Positions 22,577-31,533 of a DNA stretch of 64,000 bases are shown here, piece after piece; within the stretch, counting starts at the first letter, position 1; each line of letters starts with the position of its first letter. Where the stretch lies: NCBI GenBank assembly GCA_018136815.1, contig CM030944.1, forward strand, positions 1,426,456-1,490,455, given 5' to 3'. The notes beneath the pieces are model-generated. The model made no database searches, was not told the DNA's origin, and worked only from the letters and a program-made list of their open reading frames with translations. The translations under genes and the position numbers were made by a program. The DNA is from Isochrysis galbana. Its lineage: Eukaryota > Haptophyta > Isochrysidales > Isochrysidaceae.

Positions 22577-25500
22577 TCACTGGAGCTTTTCGTCAGAGGC
22601 AGTCTTAGAGGCAGACGTCCCTGCCGTAGCTTCTTCGGCGGAACTTGAATTTGAACTCGTCAGACTTTGTGCAATGATGGATGCGCAGTCGTTTAGAAGG
22701 GATAGGAGACGGCAGAAGGGAGCGGGCCCAAGGGGCTTGGTGAGGATGTCAGCAAGCATAAGGTTACCGGGGACATGTCGCATAGCGAGGGCGTGTTTTG
22801 CAACGAGGTCGCGGAGGAAAGCTGCGGCGCGCATTATGTGCTTGGTCTTTTTGAAGGCAACGGGGTCGAGGGACATGTTGATGGCAGACTTGGAGTCGGA
22901 GCACAGAAGGGTAGGGCCATCCGGCGGGAGAGATAGGTCGACAAGCAAATCCCGGACGAAGAGGATGTCGCGGGCAGCAAGCATGGCACCGAAGTACTCG
23001 GCCTCGGCGCTCGACAACGAGACGGATCGTTGGGTCTTGGAGAACCAGTGGACAGGACAGCCGTACAGAAAAAAGATGGCGCCCGTACAAGAGAAGCGAG
23101 ATTCCCAATTCGAGTCGACATGGACTAGAAAGGGTAGCGAGGGGTCTGGGCGAAAGAGCAGAGCGCAGGTGGAGGAGTCACGCACGTAGCAGAGGACGCG
23201 GACGGCAGCGGCGAAGTGCGTAGGACCAGGGTTGGTCATGAAGCGCGAGAGCTGCGAGGCTGCATATGCGAGATCTGGCCTAGACATGTTAGCAAGCCAG
23301 AGGAGGCCCCCGACGATGGCCATATAGGTGTCGCGCTTGGAGGCCATAGATTCAAAAGCAGGAGAGCCAGGCGTGGGTGAATCAGACGGATCGAGGTGGA
23401 GGGCGCCGAGAGGGGATTTGAAGGTGCGTGTCGTAGTGCTAGATAGGAAAGCATCATGCCGTTGAAGGAGATCTGAGACGTAAAGACTCTGAGATAAGGT
23501 GAGGATCCGACGCGGACGGTCACGAGCCACGGCAACATTGAGGATCCACGAGAGTTCGCCCTTGTCTTCAATGGGAAACCTATCGCCGAGATCGTGGACG
23601 AAACGAGCGCGGAGGCCGGAGTCATTATCGACGATGAGGGCGTCGTCCACGTACACCAGCACCCAAAGCAAAGACGAGCCGCTGGTGAAGATGTAGAGAC
23701 AGACATCGATAGTGGAGCGCGTGAAGCCCCACTTCAAGAGGAAGGAGGTGAGAAGCTCGGCCCATTCGCGCCCAGCTTGACGGAGGCCATAGATTGAGCG
23801 CAATAATTTGCATACGAGACGAACCCCGCGACAGTCACGAGGCGGGAGGCCAGGTGGCATGCGCATGAAGAGGGGTTGTGGAAGAGTGGCTTGCAGGTAA
23901 GCTTGGCGGACGTCGATGGAGGACAAGTTGTAATCATGAGCGGTAGCGATGGCAAGCACGAGACGGATGGTAACCGTTTTGACCACGGTAGAGAAGATGC
24001 GGTCGAAATCGACTCCGTATCGTTGAGTATTGCCGTCGGCAACGAGACGGGCCTTGAATTTCTCGATGGAGCCGTCGGCTTTGCGTTTGACGGCGAAGAC
24101 AAAATGGCAATGCATAAGGTTGGCGCCCTCGGGCATGGCGTCCTCGGGAACGCACTCCCAAGTGCGAAGTGCCATGAGGCCGCCGAGCTCCTTGTTGATA
24201 GCTACGCGCCAATAGTCGGCATGGGTGGACTGAAGCGCTTGACGGTACGTCTTGGGGACCGTCACATCCCCCATGTCGGCAACGACGGTGACGGCTTGAG
24301 CGAAGAGTGAATGGTCGCTACCGGCGTGAGCAAAAGGTGGACAGCTGTCGTCGGTAGTGAGCAGGTCGGAAGTAAAAGCAAAACATAAAGGATCAGTACG
24401 AGAATCGAACCCCATTGCTGCAGCACCAAGAGCAAAGACTGCTGCAGCCTGAGCCATAGAGGCATTGTGCAACGCAGGTGTAACAGCAGAAGTGGTATTC
24501 ATACCATGATGTTGTTGTTCGAGCTCGAGGAGGCGTGGGGAGCGACGAATCGCAGATGGTGCAGCAACAGGTGCAGGTACAGGAGTTGGAACGGGTGCAG
24601 GAGAGGGGGCAGGTGCAGAGGCAGCTGAATCATCGTCATCCTCAAGCCAGCTGGGTCTAGGCTCATCCTTGAGGCCCGGGAACTGGTCCTCCCATACGCG
24701 GATCTTGGCTGCAACCATTACACTTTTGGAGTCGAGTAAGTAGACAACATGGCCAGGGCTCTCCTCAGAAGGCCCCATGTAGAGGCCATACCAACCTCTG
24801 TCGGCGAAGTGGCGATCGCCAACGCGTCGCGGCACGGGGGCAACGACGGCACAAAGGCAACCAAAAGCATATAGACAACGGATGTCAGGGGGGTGCCCAG
24901 TGAGGAGGTGATAAGGCGACAAGTTCCGGCGAGAAGGTCGTGGAAGCCTGTTGGTGATCCAAACCGCTGTCTGCATGGCAAAGGGATGAAAGGAAGGAGG
25001 GAGACCAGCAGCAGCAAGAAGGACGCGAGCTGTACCAAAAGTGACGCCCCACATACGTTCCACATGTGAGTTTTGTTGCGGCGTGTATTCTGATGAGTAG
25101 CTCACGCGGATACGACGGTGAGCGAGGAAGTCTCGGAAGTGATAGGAGAGGAAAGCGCTTCCCTTGTCGGATCGCACAATGGAGGGCTTGTATGTGCCGT
25201 CAAGGGAGCTAAGATGAGCGGCGACATCGGCAATGAATTGGCCAAGGGCTGAGGCGGCGACCTCGGCGGTCATGGCTCGCGCGGGCCATACCCGGGTGAA
25301 GCCGCTACCAGCATCCACAGTACCGCAGTAGCATGTGTACTTGAAGAGGACGCTCTCCAAAAGTGGGCCGGCAAAGTCCATGTAGACCATGGCTCCGGGA
25401 GGCGGTTGGGCGTCAAGGGAAGTTGGGAGGCGGGAGAAAGGGGCGGCGCGCAGGCGACCACGGACAACTGCTTCTGGCATGGGGAGGCCAGTCGGGGGGC

Positions 25501-28500
25501 GGTGGCAAGACAAGTTGTGACCAACGGTGGCGGTGGGCACAAGCGACCATTGGTCAGCGTAAGGAAAACCGAGACGTCGATATAGCAGAGCGTGTGAGGC
25601 AAGATCTCCATGCGCCACAACGGCAGCTGCCGAAGCAGAGGCAGCGGAGGGGCGACGTGGGCAGCGGACGGAGTGAGGACGAGTGTCAGAGGGTGCCACG
25701 AATCGCACTGGGATGCGAAACGCGGCCGAGTCATCGCGGACACGTATGGGATGAGCGCCAGGAACATGGATGTAGCCGGCATCGAGGTCATGGCGGAAAC
25801 CAAAAAGGTCTCGCATAACCCGTGTAGCATACAGTATAGTACTGCACTCAGCCAAGACAAGAACATTTGGAATTTCGTAGCATTCCCAAGTGTCGCCGAC
25901 AAGAAGGTACACCAAAGCAATCCCAACCGCCTGGGCGACAACGGGACCAGCAGCAGTGTCAACACCTAGGCGAGGGTGGGCATCCGTGATACGCCACAGG
26001 CAGTCAAGACGGCTAACCACCCAAAACGTAGCCATGGAGTCAACAAGGGCTTCTTCTTCAATCGGCGTCTTAGCCTCAGCCTCGGTCACAAGAAGGGGCA
26101 AGGGACCTTTGGCACAAAGGGCATAGCCAAAGGTTCGCATGCTAGCAGTGTAGGCTTGGATGGCACCATTTGCATCATGTTGATCCGATGCAATGGCAGA
26201 CGCCGCGGCATGGGCCTGGGTATAGGCCATGAGAGGAGTGCCACTTGTAGGAGGTGGCTGGTGTGGCGCCTGTGGTGTTTCAGGTGGATTTGTTGCCGTA
26301 GGTGTAGGGGTAGTGGCAGCAGCAGCCTGGGCGTAGGTGGACGATGAGGTTGAAGCAGGCGCAGTTGCAACACGAGAGGCATCACGGTCGAGTAATTCGA
26401 GTGCACGTCGTGTGAGCCTAGAGCGAGTGCTGGAGGTCGTAGATGTCGATAAGCGGGGGCATATGTCTCCATGATGGTCAGCTCCACACCCGCGGCACTT
26501 GGCTGTGGGCTGTTTGCAAAATGGCCGATTGTGTGGGCCCAAACAACGAAGGCAAATGGGCTCACCCTTCGGCGGAGGACGCTCGCTTGACGGCCGACCT
26601 TTCCCTTTGGACGAGGATTTAGGTGCGGTGACGGCGAAAGCATGTGCAGCAGGACGTTGAGCCGAGAGCTCCGCACGAGTTTGACTGACATATTCTTCAT
26701 AATGGTCCACAAAAGAGGTTAGCCGCCTGCCGCGTACGAACTGTCGGAGTTGTGAGTAGGCCAAGGGGAGCGAATGATCAAAGAAAGCAATTAGGGTGGC
26801 ATCGTCCGGAGGGGGTTTGCCCGTGCGCTTAATGCCCGCGACGGCCATATTGATGTTGTCATATTGGCGGCGTAGGTCGGTAAGATCGAGGCCAGCCCTA
26901 GCATCAATCACATGCGTCTGTGCCATGCCAAGGTAGTGAGCATAATCGGCAGCATCATCTTTCTTGGCGGCAAAGGTGGCACGCAGGTAGCGCAAGGCGC
27001 CCACACCATCGTTTGCATGGCCATGAAAGACGGACACACGCAAGGATGATGGGAGGGCCTGGAGAAGGAGGCCATAAAGTCGGGCATTGAGAGTGTCATA
27101 GGACCGTTGCTTCTCCCCTTCCACATCTGGGCGGGTAACATCATCCTCAAGGAGGTAGATGGCATCTGTGAGCTTCCACGCGACGTAGCCGGAGAAGAGG
27201 ATGGCCCATTCCATGTATTCAGACCTCTCGCCAGAGAAGGTGGGCAAAGTAGAAGCCTCTGAATTTGCCGGCGCACAAACGAAGGTGGGTAGCTGGGACA
27301 AAAGTAAGAGAAGCACCATGAAGGAGGGCCGAGGCGCTGAGAACCGAAATAACGGAGTAGACAACCTGACAAGACAGGCGGACTCGGCGCGAGCACGAAT
27401 GCGTTGTGACTCCAAGAGATTTCGATGGCGTTCACGGGCTAGAAAAGCCGCGTAGCCGGACTTCTTCTTCTTGAGTGGGAGAACTAGAGGAGCATCATCT
27501 TCTCCCCTCTCATCCGTGCTGCAGCGTTGATAGTAAGCGAAGCGCTCGGTTGCCCAGGTAAAGAGTTTCCGGGCACTGAGGTAGAGAGAGAAGGAGACCG
27601 AGAAAAGAGAGGTAGCCCAAGAGCTTAGTGGGTTGTAAACTTTGTAGAGGGAGAGTGATAGGGTGCGACGGGCTGTATGGCGTACAACCGTAGAAGTTGC
27701 GAGCAACGTGACGAGCCAAGTATTGCCCCGAGTGCGCAGATCTTTGGCAGCAACAAATGCGGCACAGACAGCAAAAGTGGTTGAGTGTCGCAGAAACGAG
27801 AAAGCCAAATGGCAGCAACCAAGGAGGCGATGGAGAGACGCCATGAAGGCTCCAACATAGGAGATGGAGGGGAAGATAGCACGTGAGTGGCGGCGGCGTC
27901 GAGTGGCGGCGCGACGAGCAGCACGTGATGGGTGTAGAGGTCCAGGTGGGACAGCATGGAGGGCTCCATAGAATGACAGCTGGTCAAGAAGGGCCTGCAA
28001 CCATGTATCAGAGAAGAGAAGTCCCAAAACTCCAACATAGGAGATGGAGGAGTAGATAGCACGTGAGTGGCGGCGGCGGCGAGTGACGGCGCGACGAGCG
28101 GCACGTGATGAGTGTAGAGGTCCAGATGGGACAGAATGGAGGGCTCCATAGAATGACAGCTGGTCAAGGAGGGCCTGCAACCATTTATCAGAGAAGAGAA
28201 GTCCACCCCATCCCAGAAGGGGGGGAGTGAGGGGTGGTGGCTGAAGTGAGAGTGAGAATTGCGTGCAAACGCGCGTAGGAGAGAGGTTTAGGAAACCGCG
28301 AGATTCCTCTTGCATGTTTATGATGGGGGAGAGATTTTCACCAAAGCTAGAGACCTGAGACATAAGGGAAAGGATAGAGGGAGAGGAAACACCTCCTCCA
28401 TGCCAAAGGGCCTTGGGGTGGAGATGTAAGAAAGGAAGAGTGGGACGATAAGGCGATGCGCTTGGGCGTTTTGGTGAAAAGACGCCGGTGACGGCGTTCT

Positions 28501-28726
28501 TCGACACGAGTTCATCGCAGATTTTTGCAGAGGGCTCACCCTGAGGCAGACAGAAGGGGCAGGGGAGGAAGAGGGCCCATCCCACTGCCCCCAAGGTCTC
28601 CCCCTTGGTGCAATGGGATGACGCTCGCTTGCGGTGAGGTGCGCATGCTGCAGTTCGACGCTCGTCGAGTGCGACGAGCGAGTGCGAGTCTGGCAGGGAC
28701 AGGCAGGCAGGCATGGACAGAGGCAT
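22577..28726 (-). CDS. Ty1/copia gag-pol polyprotein
   Basis: One open frame without a stop from inside the 5' LTR to TGA/TAG at 22577. The first ATG after the primer-binding site is at 28726, but the recognisable Gag begins only after the in-frame ATG at 27319, so the first ~470 codons may be an untranslated or unusual leader. Order of parts: Gag (FSGERSEYMEW and following, UBN2-like); two zinc knuckles (CLRCLGPHNRPFC and CRGCGADHHGDIC); protease with VDSMAT in place of the usual DSGA; integrase with VYMDFAGP, VRSDKGSAF and QQNSHVERMWG; reverse transcriptase with NLSSIDVRQAYLQ and VYVDD; and RNase H with SSAEAEYFG. Gag-protease-integrase-RT-RNase H is the copia order. The frame is intact, so only the protease change argues against activity. 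Confidence 0.93.
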   Translation of the reverse strand: MPLSMPACLSLPDSHSLVALDERRTAACAPHRKRASSHCTKGETLGAVGWALFLPCPFCLPQGEPSAKICDELVSKNAVTGVFSPKRPSASPYRPTLPFLHLHPKALWHGGGVSSPSILSLMSQVSSFGENLSPIINMQEESRGFLNLSPTRVCTQFSLSLQPPPLTPPLLGWGGLLFSDKWLQALLDQLSFYGALHSVPSGPLHSSRAARRAVTRRRRHSRAIYSSISYVGVLGLLFSDTWLQALLDQLSFYGALHAVPPGPLHPSRAARRAATRRRRHSRAIFPSISYVGAFMASLHRLLGCCHLAFSFLRHSTTFAVCAAFVAAKDLRTRGNTWLVTLLATSTVVRHTARRTLSLSLYKVYNPLSSWATSLFSVSFSLYLSARKLFTWATERFAYYQRCSTDERGEDDAPLVLPLKKKKSGYAAFLARERHRNLLESQRIRARAESACLVRLSTPLFRFSAPRPSFMVLLLLLSQLPTFVCAPANSEASTLPTFSGERSEYMEWAILFSGYVAWKLTDAIYLLEDDVTRPDVEGEKQRSYDTLNARLYGLLLQALPSSLRVSVFHGHANDGVGALRYLRATFAAKKDDAADYAHYLGMAQTHVIDARAGLDLTDLRRQYDNINMAVAGIKRTGKPPPDDATLIAFFDHSLPLAYSQLRQFVRGRRLTSFVDHYEEYVSQTRAELSAQRPAAHAFAVTAPKSSSKGKGRPSSERPPPKGEPICLRCLGPHNRPFCKQPTAKCRGCGADHHGDICPRLSTSTTSSTRSRLTRRALELLDRDASRVATAPASTSSSTYAQAAAATTPTPTATNPPETPQAPHQPPPTSGTPLMAYTQAHAAASAIASDQHDANGAIQAYTASMRTFGYALCAKGPLPLLVTEAEAKTPIEEEALVDSMATFWVVSRLDCLWRITDAHPRLGVDTAAGPVVAQAVGIALVYLLVGDTWECYEIPNVLVLAECSTILYATRVMRDLFGFRHDLDAGYIHVPGAHPIRVRDDSAAFRIPVRFVAPSDTRPHSVRCPRRPSAASASAAAVVAHGDLASHALLYRRLGFPYADQWSLVPTATVGHNLSCHRPPTGLPMPEAVVRGRLRAAPFSRLPTSLDAQPPPGAMVYMDFAGPLLESVLFKYTCYCGTVDAGSGFTRVWPARAMTAEVAASALGQFIADVAAHLSSLDGTYKPSIVRSDKGSAFLSYHFRDFLAHRRIRVSYSSEYTPQQNSHVERMWGVTFGTARVLLAAAGLPPSFHPFAMQTAVWITNRLPRPSRRNLSPYHLLTGHPPDIRCLYAFGCLCAVVAPVPRRVGDRHFADRGWYGLYMGPSEESPGHVVYLLDSKSVMVAAKIRVWEDQFPGLKDEPRPSWLEDDDDSAASAPAPSPAPVPTPVPAPVAAPSAIRRSPRLLELEQQHHGMNTTSAVTPALHNASMAQAAAVFALGAAAMGFDSRTDPLCFAFTSDLLTTDDSCPPFAHAGSDHSLFAQAVTVVADMGDVTVPKTYRQALQSTHADYWRVAINKELGGLMALRTWECVPEDAMPEGANLMHCHFVFAVKRKADGSIEKFKARLVADGNTQRYGVDFDRIFSTVVKTVTIRLVLAIATAHDYNLSSIDVRQAYLQATLPQPLFMRMPPGLPPRDCRGVRLVCKLLRSIYGLRQAGREWAELLTSFLLKWGFTRSTIDVCLYIFTSGSSLLWVLVYVDDALIVDNDSGLRARFVHDLGDRFPIEDKGELSWILNVAVARDRPRRILTLSQSLYVSDLLQRHDAFLSSTTTRTFKSPLGALHLDPSDSPTPGSPAFESMASKRDTYMAIVGGLLWLANMSRPDLAYAASQLSRFMTNPGPTHFAAAVRVLCYVRDSSTCALLFRPDPSLPFLVHVDSNWESRFSCTGAIFFLYGCPVHWFSKTQRSVSLSSAEAEYFGAMLAARDILFVRDLLVDLSLPPDGPTLLCSDSKSAINMSLDPVAFKKTKHIMRAAAFLRDLVAKHALAMRHVPGNLMLADILTKPLGPAPFCRLLSLLNDCASIIAQSLTSSNSSSAEEATAGTSASKTASDEKLQ
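27850..28209. repeat. 180-bp tandem duplication in the copia leader
   Basis: Two adjacent 180-base units, both starting TCCAACATAGGAGATGGAGG, differ at a few positions. Because 180 is a multiple of three, the polyprotein frame stays open and contains two ~60-residue copies around WLQALLDQLSFYGALH. Confidence 0.85.
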
Positions 28727-28757
28727 GGCAGTGGCACACACCTGGGTGGGAGCTCCA

Positions 28758-29370
28758 TATCGCACTGGCTGCCAGGGAGCAGCCAGGGCGGCAACAAAAA
28801 GCAGTAAGGTCATGACAGACAGTGAGAGAGACAGTGCTACAGGGGTGAGGGTCAGAACCTGGGACACCTGGGGGCACTGGGGAACTCACCAAGATACCCC
28901 TGGGGCACGGTGATTCTACAACAATCACGCACGCACAAACCCTTACATATACCCCACCACGGTTCTTTGGATAATACTCTGAGACAAACAGGAAGGCGTG
29001 CGAGGGAACAAAGAAGGAATCAAGGATTTAGGGAATCGGCGAGTGTTGCCTTAGTATGAGCCGATGAAGCGTCGTGAGTGTTGATGAAGGTGAGATTCCT
29101 TAGGTGCACTAAGTCGATCTAGAGTGAGCTGAGATCCCCAAGATGAAGGCGAGGTCTAGAAGTCGATGTGCAAATGACTCGGGAACCCTAAGAACTCGAT
29201 GTGCATCAACTGCAGATGATAATGTAGAGAAGAGTCCAGAAGGTGGTGCACATGATGAAAGAGGCTGATGACTTGATGAAAAGGAATCTGGCAGACAAAG
29301 TTATCGGTAAAGACGATTCTATCGGTAAGGACCAATGGGTTGTGTTGGCAGATGACGGCACTCTGTGATA
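28758..29370 (-). repeat. copia 5' LTR
   Basis: 613 bp. On the minus strand it starts TATCACAGAG and is followed by the primer-binding site at 28757. It differs from the 3' LTR at about 22022, 22029, 22030, 22031, 22072 and 22145 (3' LTR coordinates). Confidence 0.93.
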
Positions 29371-29664
29371 CTTTCCCGCCTTCGACCTTCGAGAATGCGC
29401 GCTCCACACTGGCGGAACTCGCCGGCCGGCCGAGGAATTGCCGCGCCATCTTTGCCAGCATCGGCAAACCCTGGACGCGTCCAGTCGAGGGGTCCGGCTT
29501 GTGCGGGTGGTCGCGTTGCTTCCACCACTTGAGCACGTCCAAGTTCAAATTCTTCTCCTGTGAGAGTGAAAGGTAATGCTCGAGTTCGTCCGCGATTCCC
29601 GGCGTCTCATCCGCAACGGAGGGAAGGCTCCGCTTGCGGCTTGCGGCCGTATATATATGTAGGG
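29371..29664 (-). pseudogene. hAT transposase C-terminal dimerisation domain, interrupted
   Basis: The minus-strand frame reads DELEHYLSLSQ, LDVLKWWKQR, LPMLAKMARQFLGRPASSASVERAFSK. This is the hAT C-terminal (dimerisation) signature with WWK, the P-L-A-x-x-A-R block and PASS...ER.FS. Upstream (higher coordinates) it runs straight into the (CA)n tract, so only the end of the transposase is present. Just after FSK a 7-base tandem duplication TCGAAGGTCGAAGG shifts the frame relative to the continuation at 21777-21857. Then the copia element splits it. It is a dead remnant. The hAT-type MITEs at 668, 50683 and 58592 show that such transposases have acted in this genome. Confidence 0.8.
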
Positions 29665-29820
<156 letters not shown>

Positions 29821-30318
29821 TAATAATATATACTACTATATATAATATGTAGTATATAATAATATGGGTGTATATGGGTATCGGGATACCCAGAATACCC
29901 AGCTACCCAGGGGGCCATTTGCAACTATCACTATCTAACTAGATAGGGGTCGGTGAACTGTTGTATTCAGGCCTCTCGGCGTGAATATTTCGGCATGAGC
30001 GCGCTCCTTCTTCGTTATATATCGTCTTCTATGTTCGTCGTGGTCACGCAAGGCGTGCCGATTCGGATTCTCCGTGGGCTCCAGTCCTGGTTCGCCGATT
30101 TTCGTCTCGAAATTCGAAGATTTGAGTTTTATTTTTACCGTTACGGTAATTGTCCACGCGTTTAAGGTAAGAGATGCAGGTAACAGAACTGGCCCCCCCC
30201 CTTCTGCAGTTCCCTCCCCTTCTGCAGTTCCCTCCCCCTTCTGCAGTTCCATCCCCCCTCTGCAGTTCCCCTCCCCCCCTCTCTCCATTCTCTGCGTTTC
30301 CCTTCTCTATTCCATGCG

Positions 30319-30625
30319 TTTCCCGGGGCAAGCCGGGAAAGACACGTGAATGTGAGGGAAAGTTGGGTCAGTACTGTGTTTTCCCCCCCCCTCTGCAGTC
30401 CTCCTTCCCCTCTCTCCATTCCCTGATTTTCTCGGGCCAGGCCGGGAAAAATACGTGAATGTGAGGGAGGATTGGGTCAGTATTGTGATTCCCCCCTCCG
30501 CGGTTCCCCCCCCCTTCCGCAACTCTCCTCCCTCCCCTCTCTCCACTCCCTGATTTTCCCGGGCCAGGCCGGGAAAAATACCTGAATGTGAGGGATGATT
30601 GGGTCAGTGTTGCGATCTCACCCCC
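30319..30625. repeat. tandem repeat of ~115-124 bp, three units, in the gypsy leader
   Basis: Each unit contains CCGGGCCAGGCCGGGAAA followed by ATACGTGAATGTGAGGGA and TTGGGTCAGT, then C-rich sequence with CTGCAGT or CCGCAG words. A shorter CTTCTGCAGTTCCCTCCCC repeat precedes it (30200-30260), and CCTCAGCGT words follow (30945-31090). Confidence 0.75.
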
Positions 30626-31533
30626 CTCGGCAGTTTCTCCCCCCCCCCCTTCCGCTCCCCCCTTCTCCCCCCCTCCGCTCCTCCCCTCCCCCCCCCTCCG
30701 CTCCTCCCCTTCCCCTCCGCTGTTCCCCCCCCTCCGCCGTTCCCTTCCCCCCCCCTCCGCGCGGTCCCCCCCCCCTTCCGCGCGCCGAGACGGCGGCCCT
30801 TCCCCCCCCCCTCCGCAGATTTCCTTCCCCTCCTCCGCCGCTTCCCCCCCCTCTGCGCGCCGAGACGGCGGCTCTCTTCCGCGTCCGCGCGTTGAGGCGC
30901 CGTCTTCTCTTCCCTCAACCCCCCGCGCGAAAGTCCCCCAGCGCGTCCCTCAGCGTTCCCCAGCGTCCCTCAGCGTCTCCCAGTGTCTCTCAGCGCCCCC
31001 CCCCTGTCCGTCAGCGATGTCCCGCAGCGCGTCTTGCAGCGTCCTTCAGTGTCCTTCTGCGTCCTTCAGCGCTGTCCCGCAGCGCTTCCTTCAGCGTCCT
31101 TCGGCGCTGCCTCGCGAGACTCGAGGCAGGACTCGCGAGGGCACTGGATTTTACTCTGTAGTCCAAAACGGAGTCCGAATTGTGTTTTGACCCCCCGAGC
31201 CCTCGTTCCCTCGCTCTCTCTCTCTCTCTCTTCTTTTTCTGGTGGGCACTCCTGAATCTGCTCACCAGAGGGGGTTCGTTTAACGTATGTTTCCGGCCTA
31301 TCACCGTGAATGTTTGAGTGCAGAGTGTTGATTTGTGTGGTTTTTGAGCCATTGTATCGCCTGTTGGTGACCTGCAGCCCCTGAGTACCCCCAAGCCCCG
31401 AGTCTTCCGAGTCGTCCTTTCGAGTCTACGAGTCCCTACGAGTCCCAAGTAAGCGGTAACTGCTCGCCGCGCCCTTTCTTACATCCTCCGACCCTCCGGT
31501 TCGCGTTCCGTGCCACTCTCCCGTCCATCTCTC

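Larger units (their letters stand above)
21858..29370 (-). mobile_element. nearly intact Ty1/copia LTR retrotransposon, 7513 bp
   Basis: Two 613-bp LTRs (21858-22470 and 28758-29370) are direct copies exactly 6900 bases apart, with six substitutions by my count. Ends on the plus strand are TATCGCA and TGTGATA (inverted), not the usual TG/CA. The target duplication is CTTTC at 21853-21857 and 29371-29375. Read on the minus strand, the primer-binding site begins immediately after the 5' LTR (TGGAGCTCCCACCC), and a polypurine tract ending in GGGGGGG directly precedes the 3' LTR. The internal ORF carries all copia domains. The element landed inside a hAT transposase sequence. Confidence 0.95.

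Noticed and set aside
22530-26347. Plus-strand ORFs of 140-220 codons across the copia element
   Set aside because: They lie antisense to conserved reverse transcriptase, integrase and RNase H sequence and show no family.
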